From NCBI GenBank assembly GCA_031216445.1, contig CM062213.1, positions 14,447,501 to 14,511,500 of the forward strand: a DNA stretch of 64,000 bases. The letters are read 5' to 3'. Position numbers and translations under genes: made by a program. Each line of letters begins with the position of its first letter. Position 1 is the first letter of the stretch. Positions 41,201 to 48,815 of the stretch are shown here, piece by piece. The notes below the pieces were generated by a model that saw only the letters and a list, made by a program, of their open reading frames with translations, made no database searches and was not told the DNA's origin. Origin of the DNA: Lateolabrax maculatus. Taxonomy: Eukaryota; Chordata; Actinopteri; Acropomatiformes; Lateolabracidae.

Positions 41201-42286
41201 TCTGGTTAGGTGGTTCAACCAATACCAAACCAAAATGTCACATACTGTTCATATAATAACTTAACTATGTGCAGTAACCACAACACGATATTAAGATTCT
41301 GGTGTTTTTTTACATTTGAAGGACTGGCGGTTTTGAAAGTGTGGTTATACATTTATACGTGGTAAAACATAGACAGCACAAACTTTCTGAGGATGACAAG
41401 GAAGTGACTTGGCAGTTTCTCTGGGGTTGGAAACCACTGTAACATTTGCTAATTAGTACTAAACGTCAAGTACATATGAGACTGAAGGGAATGTCAATAG
41501 TTTTCGTGGTAACTGGTCATAAACCAAAGTGTTGGGCAAATGTTGACCTGATGATGGTGCTAGAAGTAAAAGTCAGGGGATCATTGAAGCTTTCAAACTT
41601 TATCCTCTAGAGACTCTATAATATATGTAGCAAATTTCATGACAGTAGTTGTCAAAGTATGTCAATGAAAACCACAAATGTGCCAGAGGAAACATGCCCT
41701 AGAGTCATTAGGATTCACCCTCTAGGGATCATGGACGTCTGAACCAACTTTTGTGCCAGTTTATCTTGTAATGTTGAGATATTTCACTGAATACGTGACA
41801 TGACCTGCTGGTGACACCACATGAAAACTCAGCCCATCAGCAATGTCTGTAGGATTAATACTGTGCGGACCACAAATATCTGTACAAAATGTAATTGTAA
41901 TACATCAAATAGTTGTGGAGATATTTCAGTCTGTACCACGTCCCGGATTGTGTCTCTGCACACACAGGCTGAAACACTTGGCTAAACCTTAGATCTCCTA
42001 TTTCTGCTATTCACAATTTTCTGGGGTGACACCTTTTACTTACTTTGCACTTTAGCTTAGAAATTCTTTCTAGGAACTTAGGGCACCATTGTCTCAGCCT
42101 GTCAGTAAAAACCAATGCATTTCCATATCAAAAGTGAATACAGTGTCACTTTCATCTCTGTTCTGATCCCATTTAACCTTTTATAAATGATTCTGCAGAA
42201 TCACAGGTCTATAAAATCAATATGATACCTGCTCCACTTTGATGTCGTAGTCCCCCAGGACCTTCTTTCCCCGAAACACTTTGGAC
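9171..42286 (-). CDS. syn2: Synapsin II, exons 2-13 (5' partial)
   Basis: Synapsins are neuronal phosphoproteins that coat synaptic vesicles, tether them to actin and each other, and regulate neurotransmitter release. The coding join on the minus strand is 42286-42229, 40513-40422, 35446-35290, 34968-34879, 21356-21294, 19664-19522, 18204-18130, 16925-16823, 14339-14163, 13860-13794, 11012-10154 and 9324-9171. All introns are GT-AG and all phases close, giving 678 full codons plus the last base of a Trp codon. Landmarks in order are FRGKKVLGDYDIKVEQ, AEFSE, RQHAFSMA, KFPLIDQTFYPN, VVVKIGHAHSGMGK, KYDIRVQKIG, SISGNWKSNTGSAMLEQ, LIGDHQAEDRQLI and the C-terminal KSQSLTNAF...LRKSFASLFSD. The first exon (start codon, domains A/B) is absent and should lie beyond 64000. 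Assignment to synapsin II rather than I or III rests on the IIb-type tail at exon 11 and on the nested TIMP4-like gene. Which teleost duplicate (a or b) this is cannot be told. Confidence 0.95.
10154..11012 (-). CDS. syn2: syn2 exon 12 (long proline/alanine-rich region)
   Basis: 859 nt, 285 full codons, acceptor acttttag|GT, donor CTGCTGAA|gtaaga. It is low complexity: Pro, Ala, Gln, Lys and Ser dominate, with an Ala-Pro run (about 10630-10680) encoded by a repeated GGAGCT unit on the plus strand. Arg-x-x-Ser motifs suitable for basophilic kinases occur at QRAASV, TRAPSL and RRNSKP, and PIPPVR is a class II SH3 ligand. The exon is much longer than the corresponding part of mammalian SYN2 and in composition resembles the synapsin I D region. 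It ends HPLL plus AA of the Asn codon, matching the mammalian HPQLN|KSQSL junction. Retaining the next intron would give a Lys then an immediate stop. Confidence 0.9.
11326..11339 (+). promoter_or_regulatory. CTCF-like motif (plus orientation)
   Basis: CCAGCAGGGGGCGG fits the CTCF core CCASYAGRKGGCRS at all 14 positions. It lies in the syn2 intron between exons 12 and 11 and points away from the minus-strand site at 5618-5631. Confidence 0.5.
13395..13566 (+). repeat. Dispersed fish repeat, family A
   Basis: Contains GGGAAATACAC, TTGCCAAGAATTAGATGAG, AAGATTAATACCACACTC, GTTAGCCTGGCTCTGTC and CTACCAGCATCTCTAAAGC, a segment I recognise as a common percomorph dispersed repeat. It lies just downstream of the IIb-type stop. 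Confidence 0.65.
13729..13860 (-). CDS. syn2: syn2 alternative terminal exon (IIb-type tail)
   Basis: If the weak donor at 13793-13792 is ignored, the reading frame continues QRPQPQGCLNTVLHC, then NTSAAAVGPKQV and a TAG stop at 13731-13729. From memory, mammalian synapsin IIb ends with a tail of the form QGCLQYIL...VGPKQVQAS. The GCL start, the spacing and the VGPKQV end are retained here, which a random intron would not do. This isoform would lack the long proline-rich exon 12 and domain E. No clear poly(A) signal was found just downstream, so the 3' end of this transcript is open. Confidence 0.82.
   Translation of the reverse strand, partial: SAALKEGLAEPNRTSGQRPQPQGCLNTVLHCNTSAAAVGPKQV
13794..13860 (-). 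CDS. syn2: syn2 exon 11 (synapsin II-specific region)
   Basis: 67 nt, acceptor ctctctcccag|AGT, donor CTCAAG|gttgtc (a weak donor). It encodes SAALKEGLAEPNRTSGQRPQ then PQ and the first base of Gly. The layout follows mammalian synapsin II (SGTLKD...KTPPQRPPPQG). Used with the donor it leads to the IIa-like end. Read through, it gives the IIb-like end listed separately. Confidence 0.88.
14163..14339 (-). CDS. syn2: syn2 exon 10 (end of C domain, start of proline-rich region)
   Basis: 177 nt, 59 codons, acceptor tctttgtccag|GTT, donor CAACAG|gtagag. It opens VVGSSMQLIGDHQAEDRQLI, then SEVVLAKMSQAL, the last conserved helix of the C domain. It passes into a Ser/Pro/Arg-rich linker with RSPARSP (two Ser-Pro sites) and ends RPTTVQPQQ. 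That ending resembles the start of the mammalian synapsin II region G (RPLTTQQPQ). The usual Pro after GSSM is Gln here. Confidence 0.93.
15660..15965 (+). repeat. Degenerate tandem repeat, GAGCCTGAATCTGTTTCTCT unit
   Basis: Variants of a unit of about 24-30 bp (GAGCCT, TGTTTCTCTG, TCTGA) recur ten or so times in the intron between exons 10 and 9. On the plus strand one frame reads Glu/Ser/Pro-rich (LEPESLSDPEP) but is broken by stops upstream. Origin unknown. Confidence 0.5.
16823..16925 (-). CDS. syn2: syn2 exon 9
   Basis: 103 nt, acceptor tctctctgtgacag|G, donor ACTGAG|gtgagc. It encodes YKMWVDTCAEIFGGLDICAV then KAICGKDGNDYITE, matching the conserved YKLWVD...FGGLDICAVKA block. The final Glu begins the EVVGSSM motif that continues in exon 10. 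Confidence 0.95.
18130..18204 (-). CDS. syn2: syn2 exon 8
   Basis: 75 nt, acceptor cttcttttccag|G, donor GACAA|gtgagc. It encodes (M)RTSISGNWKSNTGSAMLEQ then VAMTD, with the last two bases starting a Lys codon. This is the highly conserved RTSISGNWK...NTGSAMLEQ block of the C domain. Confidence 0.95.
19522..19664 (-). CDS. syn2: syn2 exon 7
   Basis: 143 nt, acceptor cctctgtag|GTC, donor TACAT|gtatgt. It encodes VKVDNMSDFQDIASVVAITQ, then TYCTTEPFIDAKYDIRVQKI and GTDYKAY, ending with two bases of the Met codon completed by exon 8. A Cys replaces the Ala usual in mammals (QTYAT to QTYCT). The KYDIRVQKIG core of the C domain is unchanged. Confidence 0.94.
20011..20150. repeat. Foldback copy of family A
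   Basis: The arm at 20011-20055 (TTGCTGAGAGTTAGATGAG...ACCACTC) is followed by an imperfect reverse complement at 20077-20119 (GACATGAGAGTGGTGTCAAT...), forming a hairpin with arms of about 45 bp. A family A tail (aataagcgtatttcc) follows. Confidence 0.65.
21294..21356 (-). CDS. syn2: syn2 exon 6 (flexible glycine-rich loop)
   Basis: 63 nt, exactly 21 codons in phase 0. Acceptor ttattttcag|ATT, donor GGGAAAG|gtactg. It encodes ITTPSF then PVVVKIGHAHSGMGK. In synapsin C-domain structures the Lys of VVVKIG and the HAHSGMGK loop contribute to the ATP site. Both are intact here. Confidence 0.94.
21875..22393 (-). mobile_element. Solo LTR with perfect 5-bp target-site duplication
   Basis: A 519-bp element begins TGTGATGGAA and ends TTCCCTCACA on the plus strand (TGTGA...TCACA terminal inversion). 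It is flanked by identical GTGCT at 21870-21874 and 22394-22398. In the minus orientation it has a TATA-like TTAAATA at about 22041-22049 followed, about 95 bp on, by AATAAA at 21953-21948. This is the U3-R-U5 layout of an LTR retroelement. No internal coding region or second LTR adjoins it, so it is a solo LTR left by recombination. A 5-bp duplication fits Ty3/Gypsy-like or retroviral integrases; the family is not identified. Confidence 0.85.
22426..22505 (+). repeat. TTTATATAGCCC-type dispersed repeat
   Basis: CAAGTCAAATTTAATTTATA, TAGCCCAAAACC and TTTGCCTCAGGTGGCTTTAC match a common fish repeat end. It directly follows the solo LTR. Confidence 0.6.
22921..23297 (+). promoter_or_regulatory. 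timp4 promoter region and possible non-coding first exon
   Basis: A CCAAT box lies at 22922-22926, followed about 100 bp later by a TATA-like ACATAAGAG at about 23028-23036. A donor consensus (CTATT|gtaagt) sits at 23095/23096, and an acceptor (tttctgtccacag) ends at 23287, with a second at 23297, ahead of the coding exon. This suggests a short untranslated exon (about 23058-23095) spliced to the coding exon. Between them lie a (GA)n tract and a CAG array. It is read from motifs only. Confidence 0.4.
23141..23210 (+). repeat. (GA)n followed by (CAG)n
   Basis: About 30 bp of GA then about 38 bp of CAG/CGG triplets, inside the putative 5' UTR intron of timp4. Confidence 0.9.
23449..23587 (+). 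CDS. timp4: timp4 exon 1 (signal peptide and MMP-binding N-terminus)
   Basis: 139 nt of coding sequence, donor GAGATTG|gtaagt. It encodes the hydrophobic signal peptide (LGLWVLLLLGAG core) and the inhibitory N-terminus CSCHPAHPQQLFCSAEI. The first mature Cys at residue 30 is the zinc-chelating residue of the family. It ends one base into the Val codon of VIRAK. The following intron is 7.2 kb. Confidence 0.94.
23449..32705 (+). CDS. timp4: Tissue inhibitor of metalloproteinases, TIMP4-like (complete)
   Basis: TIMPs are secreted inhibitors that block the active-site zinc of matrix metalloproteinases with their N-terminal Cys. The join is 23449-23587, 30777-30874, 31415-31529, 32077-32201 and 32508-32705, all GT-AG with phases closing. 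It gives 224 residues, the length I recall for human TIMP4. A 29-residue signal peptide ends at EEVVEG, and the mature protein starts CSCHPAHPQQLFC. The 12 expected cysteines are present (30, 32, 42, 102, 131, 156, 158, 163, 168, 176, 197, 205), as are VIRAK at 47-51 and the CSWYRG motif near the end. KMFKGFDKAKDIQYVYTP and SSLCGVKL match TIMP4 best; parts such as YRYQMGCEC and EFLD-like FLD are TIMP2-like. The gene lies antisense within a synapsin intron, as TIMP4 does in SYN2. The start ATGG has G at +4; a second in-frame ATG is two codons on. Confidence 0.95.
24798..25030 (+). repeat. Dispersed repeat, family B, copy 3
   Basis: In timp4 intron 1. Same blocks: TAGCCTGGCATCG, TCTGGAACCTCTC, TTCATTTTCAAATTCCAAGG, GTGTCGGAAGTATG, TCTCATCAACAAAAGC, TTAAGTGCAGTTGTT. 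Confidence 0.7.
26053..26101 (+). repeat. (TG)n microsatellite
   Basis: TG run with GAG interruptions in timp4 intron 1. Confidence 0.9.
27054..27835. repeat. Nested repeat remnants in timp4 intron 1
   Basis: Pieces of the GTGGAGGAAAGTAA family at 27098-27175 and 27735-27835 flank a segment with CTAGACTGATAAATC at its left and GGTCAGGCTCTAATT at its right. This looks like one repeat inserted in another. Confidence 0.45.
30777..30874 (+). CDS. timp4: timp4 exon 2
   Basis: 98 nt after a strong pyrimidine tract (ttttttttttgatag). It encodes (V)IRAKISGEKIVSPSNSSSP then YMKMIQYEIKMIK; donor ATCAAG|gtgaga. It contains an N-glycosylation sequon, NSS at residue 62, in the variable loop. IRAKIS.EK is shared with TIMP4. 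Confidence 0.93.
31415..31529 (+). CDS. timp4: timp4 exon 3
   Basis: 115 nt, acceptor gtatccag|ATG, donor CTTTCAG|gtacat. It encodes MFKGFDKAKDIQYVYTPVFS then SLCGVKLDSNNKAGYLLS and the first base of Gly. This is the segment most like TIMP4 (MFKGFEKVKDVQYIYTP and SSLCGVKLE as I recall them). Confidence 0.94.
31690..31915. repeat. Family A repeat, rearranged copy in timp4 intron 3
   Basis: Forward pieces (TTTTGGGAAATACACTTATT; CACCTTATATCTTGTTTGTT) are followed by reverse-oriented pieces (ACAGACATGAGAGAGGTATC; AACTCTCGGCAAGTAAGCAAA). Confidence 0.6.
32077..32201 (+). CDS. timp4: timp4 exon 4
   Basis: 125 nt, acceptor actaaacag|GA, donor TGCAGA|gtgagt. It encodes (G)SMWSDGRISIGQCDLVESWD, then NLSLSQKKNLNYRYQMGCEC and R. 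The acceptor has a weak pyrimidine tract but is fixed by frame and by the conserved GxxxxDGRI and WDxLS patterns. NLS at residue 139 is a second potential N-glycosylation sequon. Confidence 0.92.
32508..32705 (+). CDS. timp4: timp4 exon 5 (C-terminal subdomain)
   Basis: 198 nt including the TGA stop; acceptor ttctctcctcag|ATC. It encodes INTCYTVPC, ENECLWTDWLL, QYACIRRSD and TCSWYRGGPPPEKDFLDMTD plus Pro. CYTVPC and ECLWTDWLL match TIMP4 closely. This subdomain binds pro-gelatinase hemopexin domains in TIMP2 and TIMP4. Confidence 0.95.
   Translation: MNTCYTVPCASTGENECLWTDWLLDNSLNGEQARQYACIRRSDTTCSWYRGGPPPEKDFLDMTDP
34698..34703 (+). terminator. Candidate timp4 poly(A) signal
   Basis: AATAAA on the plus strand 2.0 kb after the timp4 stop, in AT-rich sequence, only about 175 bp before syn2 exon 5 on the opposite strand. 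Shorter 3' UTRs are possible, so this site is tentative. Confidence 0.35.
34879..34968 (-). CDS. syn2: syn2 exon 5
   Basis: 90 nt, donor GACATG|gtaagatt. The acceptor at ctttccaccag|TTTTCCCAG gives WA|FSQLVNNQKRLGSDKFPL, which aligns without gaps to mammalian WVFAQMVAVYKTLGGEKFPL. A second AG nine bases further in (tttcccag|CTG) would remove FSQ, so the upstream acceptor was preferred. The exon continues IDQTFYPNYKDM. The next intron houses the timp4 gene on the other strand, as human SYN2 intron 5 houses TIMP4. Confidence 0.93.
35290..35446 (-). CDS. syn2: syn2 exon 4
   Basis: 157 nt, acceptor tctcccaccag|G, donor GGGCT|gtaagc. It encodes SFKPDFVLVRQHAFSMAQNE, then IIGLQYAGVPSVNSLDSIYN and CDKPWA. 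This is one of the best conserved parts of the C domain. It ends in phase 0 and is separated from exon 5 by an intron of only about 320 bp. Confidence 0.95.
35447..40421. other. syn2 intron 3 (no gene seen)
   Basis: Intron between exons 4 and 3. Short frames on both strands show no family resemblance. Contains GA-rich sequence at about 37600-37730, a T19 run near 37970 and the local duplications noted separately. Confidence 0.75.
39430..40200. repeat. Two diverged local duplications in the intron between exons 4 and 3
   Basis: 39433-39520 resembles 39625-39710 (TCAGGCTTGTATTTCT... against TTCAGGTTTGTATTTCT...). 40010-40062 resembles 40146-40195 (AATAGTAACATTAACTCCAA against AATAGTAAAATTCATCTCCA). 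Confidence 0.45.
40422..40513 (-). CDS. syn2: syn2 exon 3
   Basis: 92 nt, acceptor tcctcgtag|GCT, donor ATCAG|gtcagc. It begins AEFSEVNLISHSNGT and continues with the VDMQVIRGGTKVI segment, ending with two bases (AG) of the Arg codon completed by exon 4. Mammalian synapsins have AEFSELNLVAHADGT and VDMQVLRNGTKVV, so the fish exon is conserved but clearly diverged, including an Asn-to-Gly change before GTKV. Confidence 0.93.
41570..41950. repeat. Dispersed repeat with TTTCATGACA / TTGAGATATTTC motifs, copy 1
   Basis: Holds repeated AAATTTCATGACA, GAGTCATTAGGATTCA and GTTGAGATATTTCACTG motifs in the intron between exons 3 and 2. The same set recurs at 49960. Confidence 0.6.
42229..42286 (-). 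CDS. syn2: syn2 exon 2 (start of C domain)
   Basis: 58 nt. It opens after a pyrimidine-rich acceptor (cttctcttccag) and closes at CAG|gtatca. The first G completes a split codon, expected to be Trp of the conserved DW motif whose rest is in the missing exon 1. The exon then reads SKVFRGKKVLGDYDIKVEQ, the start of the synapsin C domain (SYN1 and SYN2 have FRGKK; SYN3 has FHGKK). It ends in phase 0. A CTCF-like motif with one mismatch lies about 60 bp upstream in the intron. Confidence 0.93.
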
Positions 42287-42718
42287 CTGGAAGAGAAGAG
42301 AAGAGATTTAGTTTGTCATTTGTACCCTCTCAGTTGTCTATGCTGCCCTCTTCTGGACATCACACTCCCTGTGGAACAAACTAGAGAAAGAAAATGGATG
42401 CCTGCTCATGCACTTTTAATGGCCAAACTCAGCTGCAGGAGAACGTTTGTTCTAATGAGCTTTTTTTTTTTTTTTAACAGTTTCAAAAGATATAGCAGAT
42501 CAGTGTGGCCATACCAAAACTGCAATTAGTGTCATCTCAATTGGTGGTAACATTAAATTCTGGTTAAGACTGCAATAAGGCTGCAATACTAAGTGCCGTC
42601 TTGCAGTCTAAAAGATGAATGTATCCAATAATAGCGTGGTCTGATTTTGACTTCTTAATATCTTGGCTGCCACTTGCTAAAGAGCGATGCAGAAATAGAT
42701 TACAAGTAAACACACACA

Positions 42719-42775
42719 GGCAGACAGATGGAGAGCAGACAGACAGACAGACTGAGAGACAGAGAGACAGAGAGA
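42719..42775 (+). repeat. (CAGA)n / (GAGA)n microsatellite
   Basis: Compound CAGA and GAGACA repeats about 430 bp upstream of syn2 exon 2. Confidence 0.85.
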
Positions 42776-45279
42776 ATGAGACAAGCAGTGAGGCACAGGC
42801 TGCCAGCCAACACACAAACAGGCAAAATGCTCAGGACGTTTCACTTTACACATCATTGAAAATGGATCGCAGATGGTTTACACTGCGTCCATCATCAACC
42901 CATACACTGAAGCTAAATAAAGCATTAACTAAGATGAATAAACTATTAATAAATAGAGATGTCTTTACAGTATCTAAGCTTCAAAACTCCTATTTTTTCC
43001 CCCTTTCCTTGTCTTCATGTTTTTGTTCATGCACCGACTACAATATAGAATAGTTTGTGAAATGTAATGTCTAACCTCACTCTCATCAACAGGTCCTGAA
43101 CCCCCTTGAATCCTCAATTAAAATAAAAAAATGATCCCCACCGAACAGTATGCTAGCTTATGTACCATAATATGGCATTAAATCAAATTGTATGTGCGCT
43201 CATGGTTCCTCTCTGTGCCAATTCAATTAAAAATGCATGTCAGATTTCTTCCATATAACCTCACAGGACCATAAGACCGTGCAGTGCAACACAGAGGCAT
43301 CTGGCTTGTTAGACTGGTTCATTAGGATCACACCATCTGTGAGAGAAACACTGAGGTAGGATGCCATAACATCCAACAATCAATAACCATGCCGGCAAAA
43401 TTAGTGACCTTAGAATTACAGCAATCAATTTTTTTTCAGTCAAGCTAGAAGGTGCAATTCTGTTCGTGTGTGTGTGTGTTTTCTTTCAGTATCGGCAGCT
43501 GCTTGAACACACAGAAATGTTGCTATGGCACTCAGACATTCACCGCTGAAACCTCTCTTACATCATTAAAAACTAATTATTAATCACTCACTTCAGCTTT
43601 TATTCAAAAGTTACATTACAGTTTCTGGGAGGAACATATTTTAATATCATGCGTCTGTTATACCATGGCCATTGAATGGGTCTCCACATTCAGCAAGTGT
43701 TCAGTGCACAATGCAAAACAATACACAAATACATGGGATGTCAGGCCAACTCAGTAATGGACAATTATGGTGTTCTACAGAGAGGCTGCTGATGTAGCTT
43801 CCTCATTTAAGTCCATCAAACTTATTATTTATTCTCCTTTTAGCTCAGTTTTGGTCCATTATTACCCTTATCTGAATCTGTTTATCTGAGTTTTTCCACT
43901 GTAAGCAGCTGCCTGGTGCAGCTGAAAATTAGGTTTGATGAGAGCAAATTTGGCGAGCAAGAAAAACAAAAACAATGAGCTGAAAGATGCTGAACGCTCA
44001 GTAGAGCTGAGGTGAATTGAGTCAGTTGATAATCCTCTGTGCATTTGTCACTATGAGGGCCCTTTCTGCATTACACATAGTCATCTGATCCATTTTTGAC
44101 ATAAAAATATTGATTGTTGCTGCTTTAACAGAAAATAAGTACATTTCCTTGACTCCCAGTGCAAAGTGCTTCATGTAACTTGATACATGAGCATGAACAT
44201 TGAACCCAATAGTCTGTTGCCTCTAATCGGCACTTCCACAATCCTGAAAAAAAGGATGTAAGACACAAACAATTTTGTTTGAGCTGTAAGATCAATTCCA
44301 GACTGCAGAGGAGCAAAGTTTAAACTTCAAACTGTTTACACCAAAAGCCTGTATACCACACTCGGCTCTGAATCAAAAAAGTAGCACTGTGGCAACAAGC
44401 TCTGCCAAGGGCCAACACAAATTTATAATTGGCTTTACCCTTAGCCCAAAGAGTGGTAGCGGTAAGAGTGTGGGAAGTGAAAAGTTTTCTCTCTATTTAA
44501 TCCATTCATCAGTTTTGTTTTCACACATTATCAACAAAGTGTGCACACGATTGAGGCTTGCTGCAGCAGAGGTCAGCAGCTTGAAGAAATGTTTTCTGGT
44601 TATTTCCCTAAAAATTAAACAGCTGGTATTCCAATTATAGATGTTAGGGATTGAGAATATAGAATATAGAGATACTGTAGATGCAAGCATGAATTCAATT
44701 TTGGTTTAAATGGATTTTAAGATGGAGCCAATTACCCCACCCTCACCCCAAAACTGTGCGATGAATACTTTAAAAAAGACGTAAGCAATATAATCTTTTT
44801 GCAATCCCAAAATTGCCCATGGATTTTGGCACAAAGTGGAACCATTTGTGTTTCTATAGTAACTGCTGCACATCTATTGATTTGCCCAAGCATTGTGTGG
44901 TTAATATTAAGGTTTAGAGCTCACTCTAGCTATTGTACAATTGCAGCTGAAAATACTGTAACTTAGAGTGTAGAGGGTTGGAGGGATGGAAATAAAAGTA
45001 AATGTAAATGTCTTTTTAATTCATGAAGTTAGCAGCTCAAGCAGGATGTAGGTGAGAAATACGATCTTGTTATACAGATATCTAGGAATAGAATGATTGA
45101 GTGCAAATTAAAGCTATAAGAAAATCATACAACATAACATCTAGCATGTGGTACACAGTACGTATGGTCCTGGCAAAAAGTGGACCAGGTTTCCATGCCA
45201 TTCTGTAAACCTTTATGTTTTGCCTGTAAAGATTCTTCATTACGTCATATAGATGATATGGCCAAATTAGATTGACAAG

Positions 45280-45550
45280 TCAAGACAAGTCAATTCATAA
45301 CAAAAGTTATCTCAAGACACTTTCACAAAGAGTAGGTCTAGACTATACTTTTTAAAATATTATTTACAGAGACCCATTAATTCCCAAATTAATCACCTAT
45401 AGCTCTGGGTGGGAGGCCATCTGCCTCGACTAAGTTGGGTTGAATGGGGAAGCATTTCTTGCATATCAAGACGGACTAGTCTCATGTATCTAGAGAAACA
45501 AAACATCTTCATGTAGTAGGGGCTCTCTGGGTAGAAGCAGCTGTTAGGGC
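45280..45550 (+). repeat. Dispersed repeat with GTAGGTCTAGACTATAC
   Basis: Contains CAAGACACTTTCACAAAGAG, TAGGTCTAGACTATAC and TTTACAGAGACCCA, a teleost repeat related to the TTTATATAGCCC type. Confidence 0.55.
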
Positions 45551-47869
45551 TGTTACTTAGTAAAAGCTCTGATGTAGATTTGTGGAGCTAACAAGGATGC
45601 CACTGAAAACAACATGACCGAAAGCTCTGTGTTAGGCTACATTCAACAGCTGAGCTCAGTTGGCTCCATTTCTCAGGGTCATTTGATGCGGTCACACTTT
45701 CATTATTGATCTGTGGAGTCTACGAGTCTGAGACAGCCACACAGTCCCGTAGAAATTAAGCCTTTCAAATCAATGCATGGTAATGAAAGGATGATAAAGA
45801 GAGAGAGAAAAGAAAAGAGAAACGCAAAGAAGGATTGAGTGGAGAAGATAATATACATTGGCTTCAGTGTGGACTTGGGTTGGGTATTAGAAGCCATTGC
45901 CTATTAACAATTTCTACATAATTATCAAGACATGACATTCTTGATTTTTTTTGCACTGAACCTTTACTTATACCAACACATCAACATTATCATGTTTGAG
46001 CAACGATTTATGTTCATTTGGTTCCACTATTTTCTCTGTTCCCAGAGACCCTACATATAGTGAGTTATAGTGACAAGACACCATATTCAGGGTAAAATGA
46101 CTGTGTCTGATGCACTTTAAAGCATGGTACATTTCACATTAGGAAAGATGATGTTCCTTGTCACTCTCTTACATACTTTTCTTGTTTTTCTCCTCGCCTT
46201 GGTCTCTCCTATCATAGCTAAAGTTAAGTCTTTTCCTCTAAATGCACATTTTTCCCCACCAATCTGTTTTTCTATCTCCTCTGTGATTATAATAAATGAT
46301 TCAATGCAAAGACACATTAATGCAATGTATGCACACAAATCAACCATGCATGACAAGCGATAAGCATTTAGTGAGACAAGAATGATTGTGCAAGGCAGAT
46401 TGTGTTGCTACGGTGTTTTAAAATGTAGAAAATACACCAGTCTCTGGTTGACAATTACTGACAATTGTCTAATAATGGAATGAATCAATGGGAAGATTTA
46501 AACAGTTATGGCGTAAAGCACAGCAGCATTTGCAGACCATCTCAAACAGAAACATAAAAACAAAACTGCCACTATCCTTACCAAGAGCACAGTGGAGCTA
46601 CAGAATTCGAGTTGGTTTAAGAAATTCACATAATGCAGAATGATTTTTCAAAAAACTATAGAATAATTACCATCCTTCTTTTCTGGCACAGCACAGTGGC
46701 TCTGGCAGCATGGGACTACACACACTCTGGCCTTATTAAATTGTGTAAAACAAGACTCTGACTCTTGGGGTGAAAGGGCACAGAAAGTGTTAGAGTTCTC
46801 TTGTCAGCTCTAGTGCGGTGGGAGATAGCAGGTGTAATTATTTGGCTACTGTTACTGCAGGTGCAGACAGACAGCGAAGGGGCATGAGAGTAAGGTGGAA
46901 AGAATAACACAGGGGCTGGTGAACTGTGCTAGATGCAGACCAAGAATTCATTTTCAGTCTCTATGGAAACTTTCTGACTGCTTGCTACTTATTACTGAAT
47001 GTTTCTCAAGTTTTCCTTTTTGCAGTTATAGGCAGCGGTGCAAGAAGTACGCCAATCTTTTACTGAAGTAAAACTAGAAATACGGCAGTTTTACAGTGTT
47101 AAAGTACTAAAAGTAAAAGTACTCATTGTTCACTATTTCCATTATTATTGAGACTCATCAGAGACAAACTCAAAGCCTCACGCACAGACACACATGATCA
47201 GACAAAGAATTTTCCATCTACAATTTTATCTTTACAAGCAGACGACCAGTGTTCAGTCTGAAATTTGTTCTTTAGTGTCTGTAAGTGTCCCTCTGTGCAC
47301 ATTATGTGTGAATAAAAAATCAGCCAGACGACGCAGAGCTCTGATTGGCTGTGTTAACTGAGCATGCACAGCATACAGAGGTTTACATCAGTGGTATTCT
47401 GCCCTGAGGTGAAGATGCCTCTTGAATTATTCAGCACAGGAGGCTGTAACACCTCCACCTTTCATTATCCTCTTTCTCCTAGCATGTGTGTGTGTATGTG
47501 GGTGTGTGAATGTCACACACACACACACGGACGGGAAGCTGAAGTCAGTTTCCTGGCAAACTTGTCTAGAATAATGTCTAACAATGAATAAAATACAACA
47601 GACTCCAGATGATTAAGAACAGACGTGTCTTGCTGCGTCCATGACTAATACAAGACAGAAATACACGAGACATTAATTTTCCAGTTTTTCCTGCATCATT
47701 AAACAAATGAGTGTTATAGGAGATAGTGTGTGTTTGTGTTTGTGTGGCAGTAGAGGAAACAGTTTCTGAAGTTTGTTTGAGTGGTATTATTACGCTACTG
47801 TGACAAATGATGACCTACAGGGCAGGCTGTGCTCTGTGTATAGAAGTTAAGAGGTTTGTGTGCTTTTGG

Positions 47870-47872
<3 letters not shown>

Positions 47873-47907
<35 letters not shown>
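47873..47907 (+). repeat. (TG)n microsatellite
   Basis: Pure TG run in syn2 intron 1. Confidence 0.95.
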
Positions 47908-47909
<2 letters not shown>

Positions 47910-48462
47910 TAGAGCACCCACTGACAGCACATCTGTTTAAGTGACAAAGGCTCATCTAGGGAACGTCTTGAAACTAACAGCGCTGACTCCTGCCTGAAGA
48001 TACGGAGGGATTTGTTACTGAACTGTGCCGGTTGGTTTGGTGTCTGTGTGAGTGTTTATGAGAGCCTGCTGCAGTTATTGCGCTTCTTGTCCCTTGGAAA
48101 GCAGGAGTGACAATCTTTTTTTGTCTTGTCCCTGTAATTTGACAGATTTGTTTTACTTCATGCTGCAGCTTTCGTTGCCTTTCTCTTGTACCTTCTCTTG
48201 TTCCTTGCGCACCCTCACTCCCTCACAGTCAGGGTTGTCTGTAACTTGTCTGACATTCACCTTCTTATCTTTTTACACATTTCTCAGAGCAGATGGACAT
48301 TTTTGGCTGAGCAAGAAATACCAGTGAGTTTTACTATTTAAAGTCCACCTAGTTTTTGTTTCTGCAACAACTTCGGAAGCATTCACAATGATGTGCAAAC
48401 TGTCGTGTTGAAATGTTGGTAGATCGCATTGAAATTTTTTTGGTTCTTTGATTGCCTTTACA

Positions 48463-48815
48463 TGGTGGAGGAAAGTAATTAAGTACCTTTACTCTTGTGC
48501 TTTTCATTAATATTTCCATTTTATACAACTTCATGCTTCAACTCCACAACATTTCAGATGGAAATATTGTACTTTTCACCACTCTACATTTATTTTACAG
48601 CTGTATTTCTAGTTTCTGTTCAGATTAAGACTAAACACACCAGTTTATAAAATATGATGGATTGTTATAGGTTGAACTACCCATTAAACTATTAAAATGC
48701 TGCTTATTAGCAAAATGAATACTTTAACTCTTGACATTTTGCTTCAAACCCTTTCATACTTTTACTTTAGTACAATTTTGAATCCAGGACTTTTACCTAA
48801 GTAAAAGATCTCAAT
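48463..48815 (+). repeat. GTGGAGGAAAGTAA-type dispersed repeat
   Basis: Opens GGTGGAGGAAAGTAATTAAG. Contains TATTTCCATTTTATAC, GGAAATATTGTACTTTTC and AAAATATGATGGATTGTTAT, and ends CAGGACTTTTACCTAAGTAA. A familiar teleost repeat; partial copies lie at 47036-47135 and around 27098-27835. Confidence 0.7.

Noticed and set aside
42343..42356. CTCF-like CTGCCCTCTTCTGG near exon 2
   Set aside because: One core mismatch; kept only as a note because nothing else supports it.
46117..46363. Open frames of 79 codons on both strands at the same place
   Set aside because: Coincidental overlap in intron 1 with no protein resemblance.
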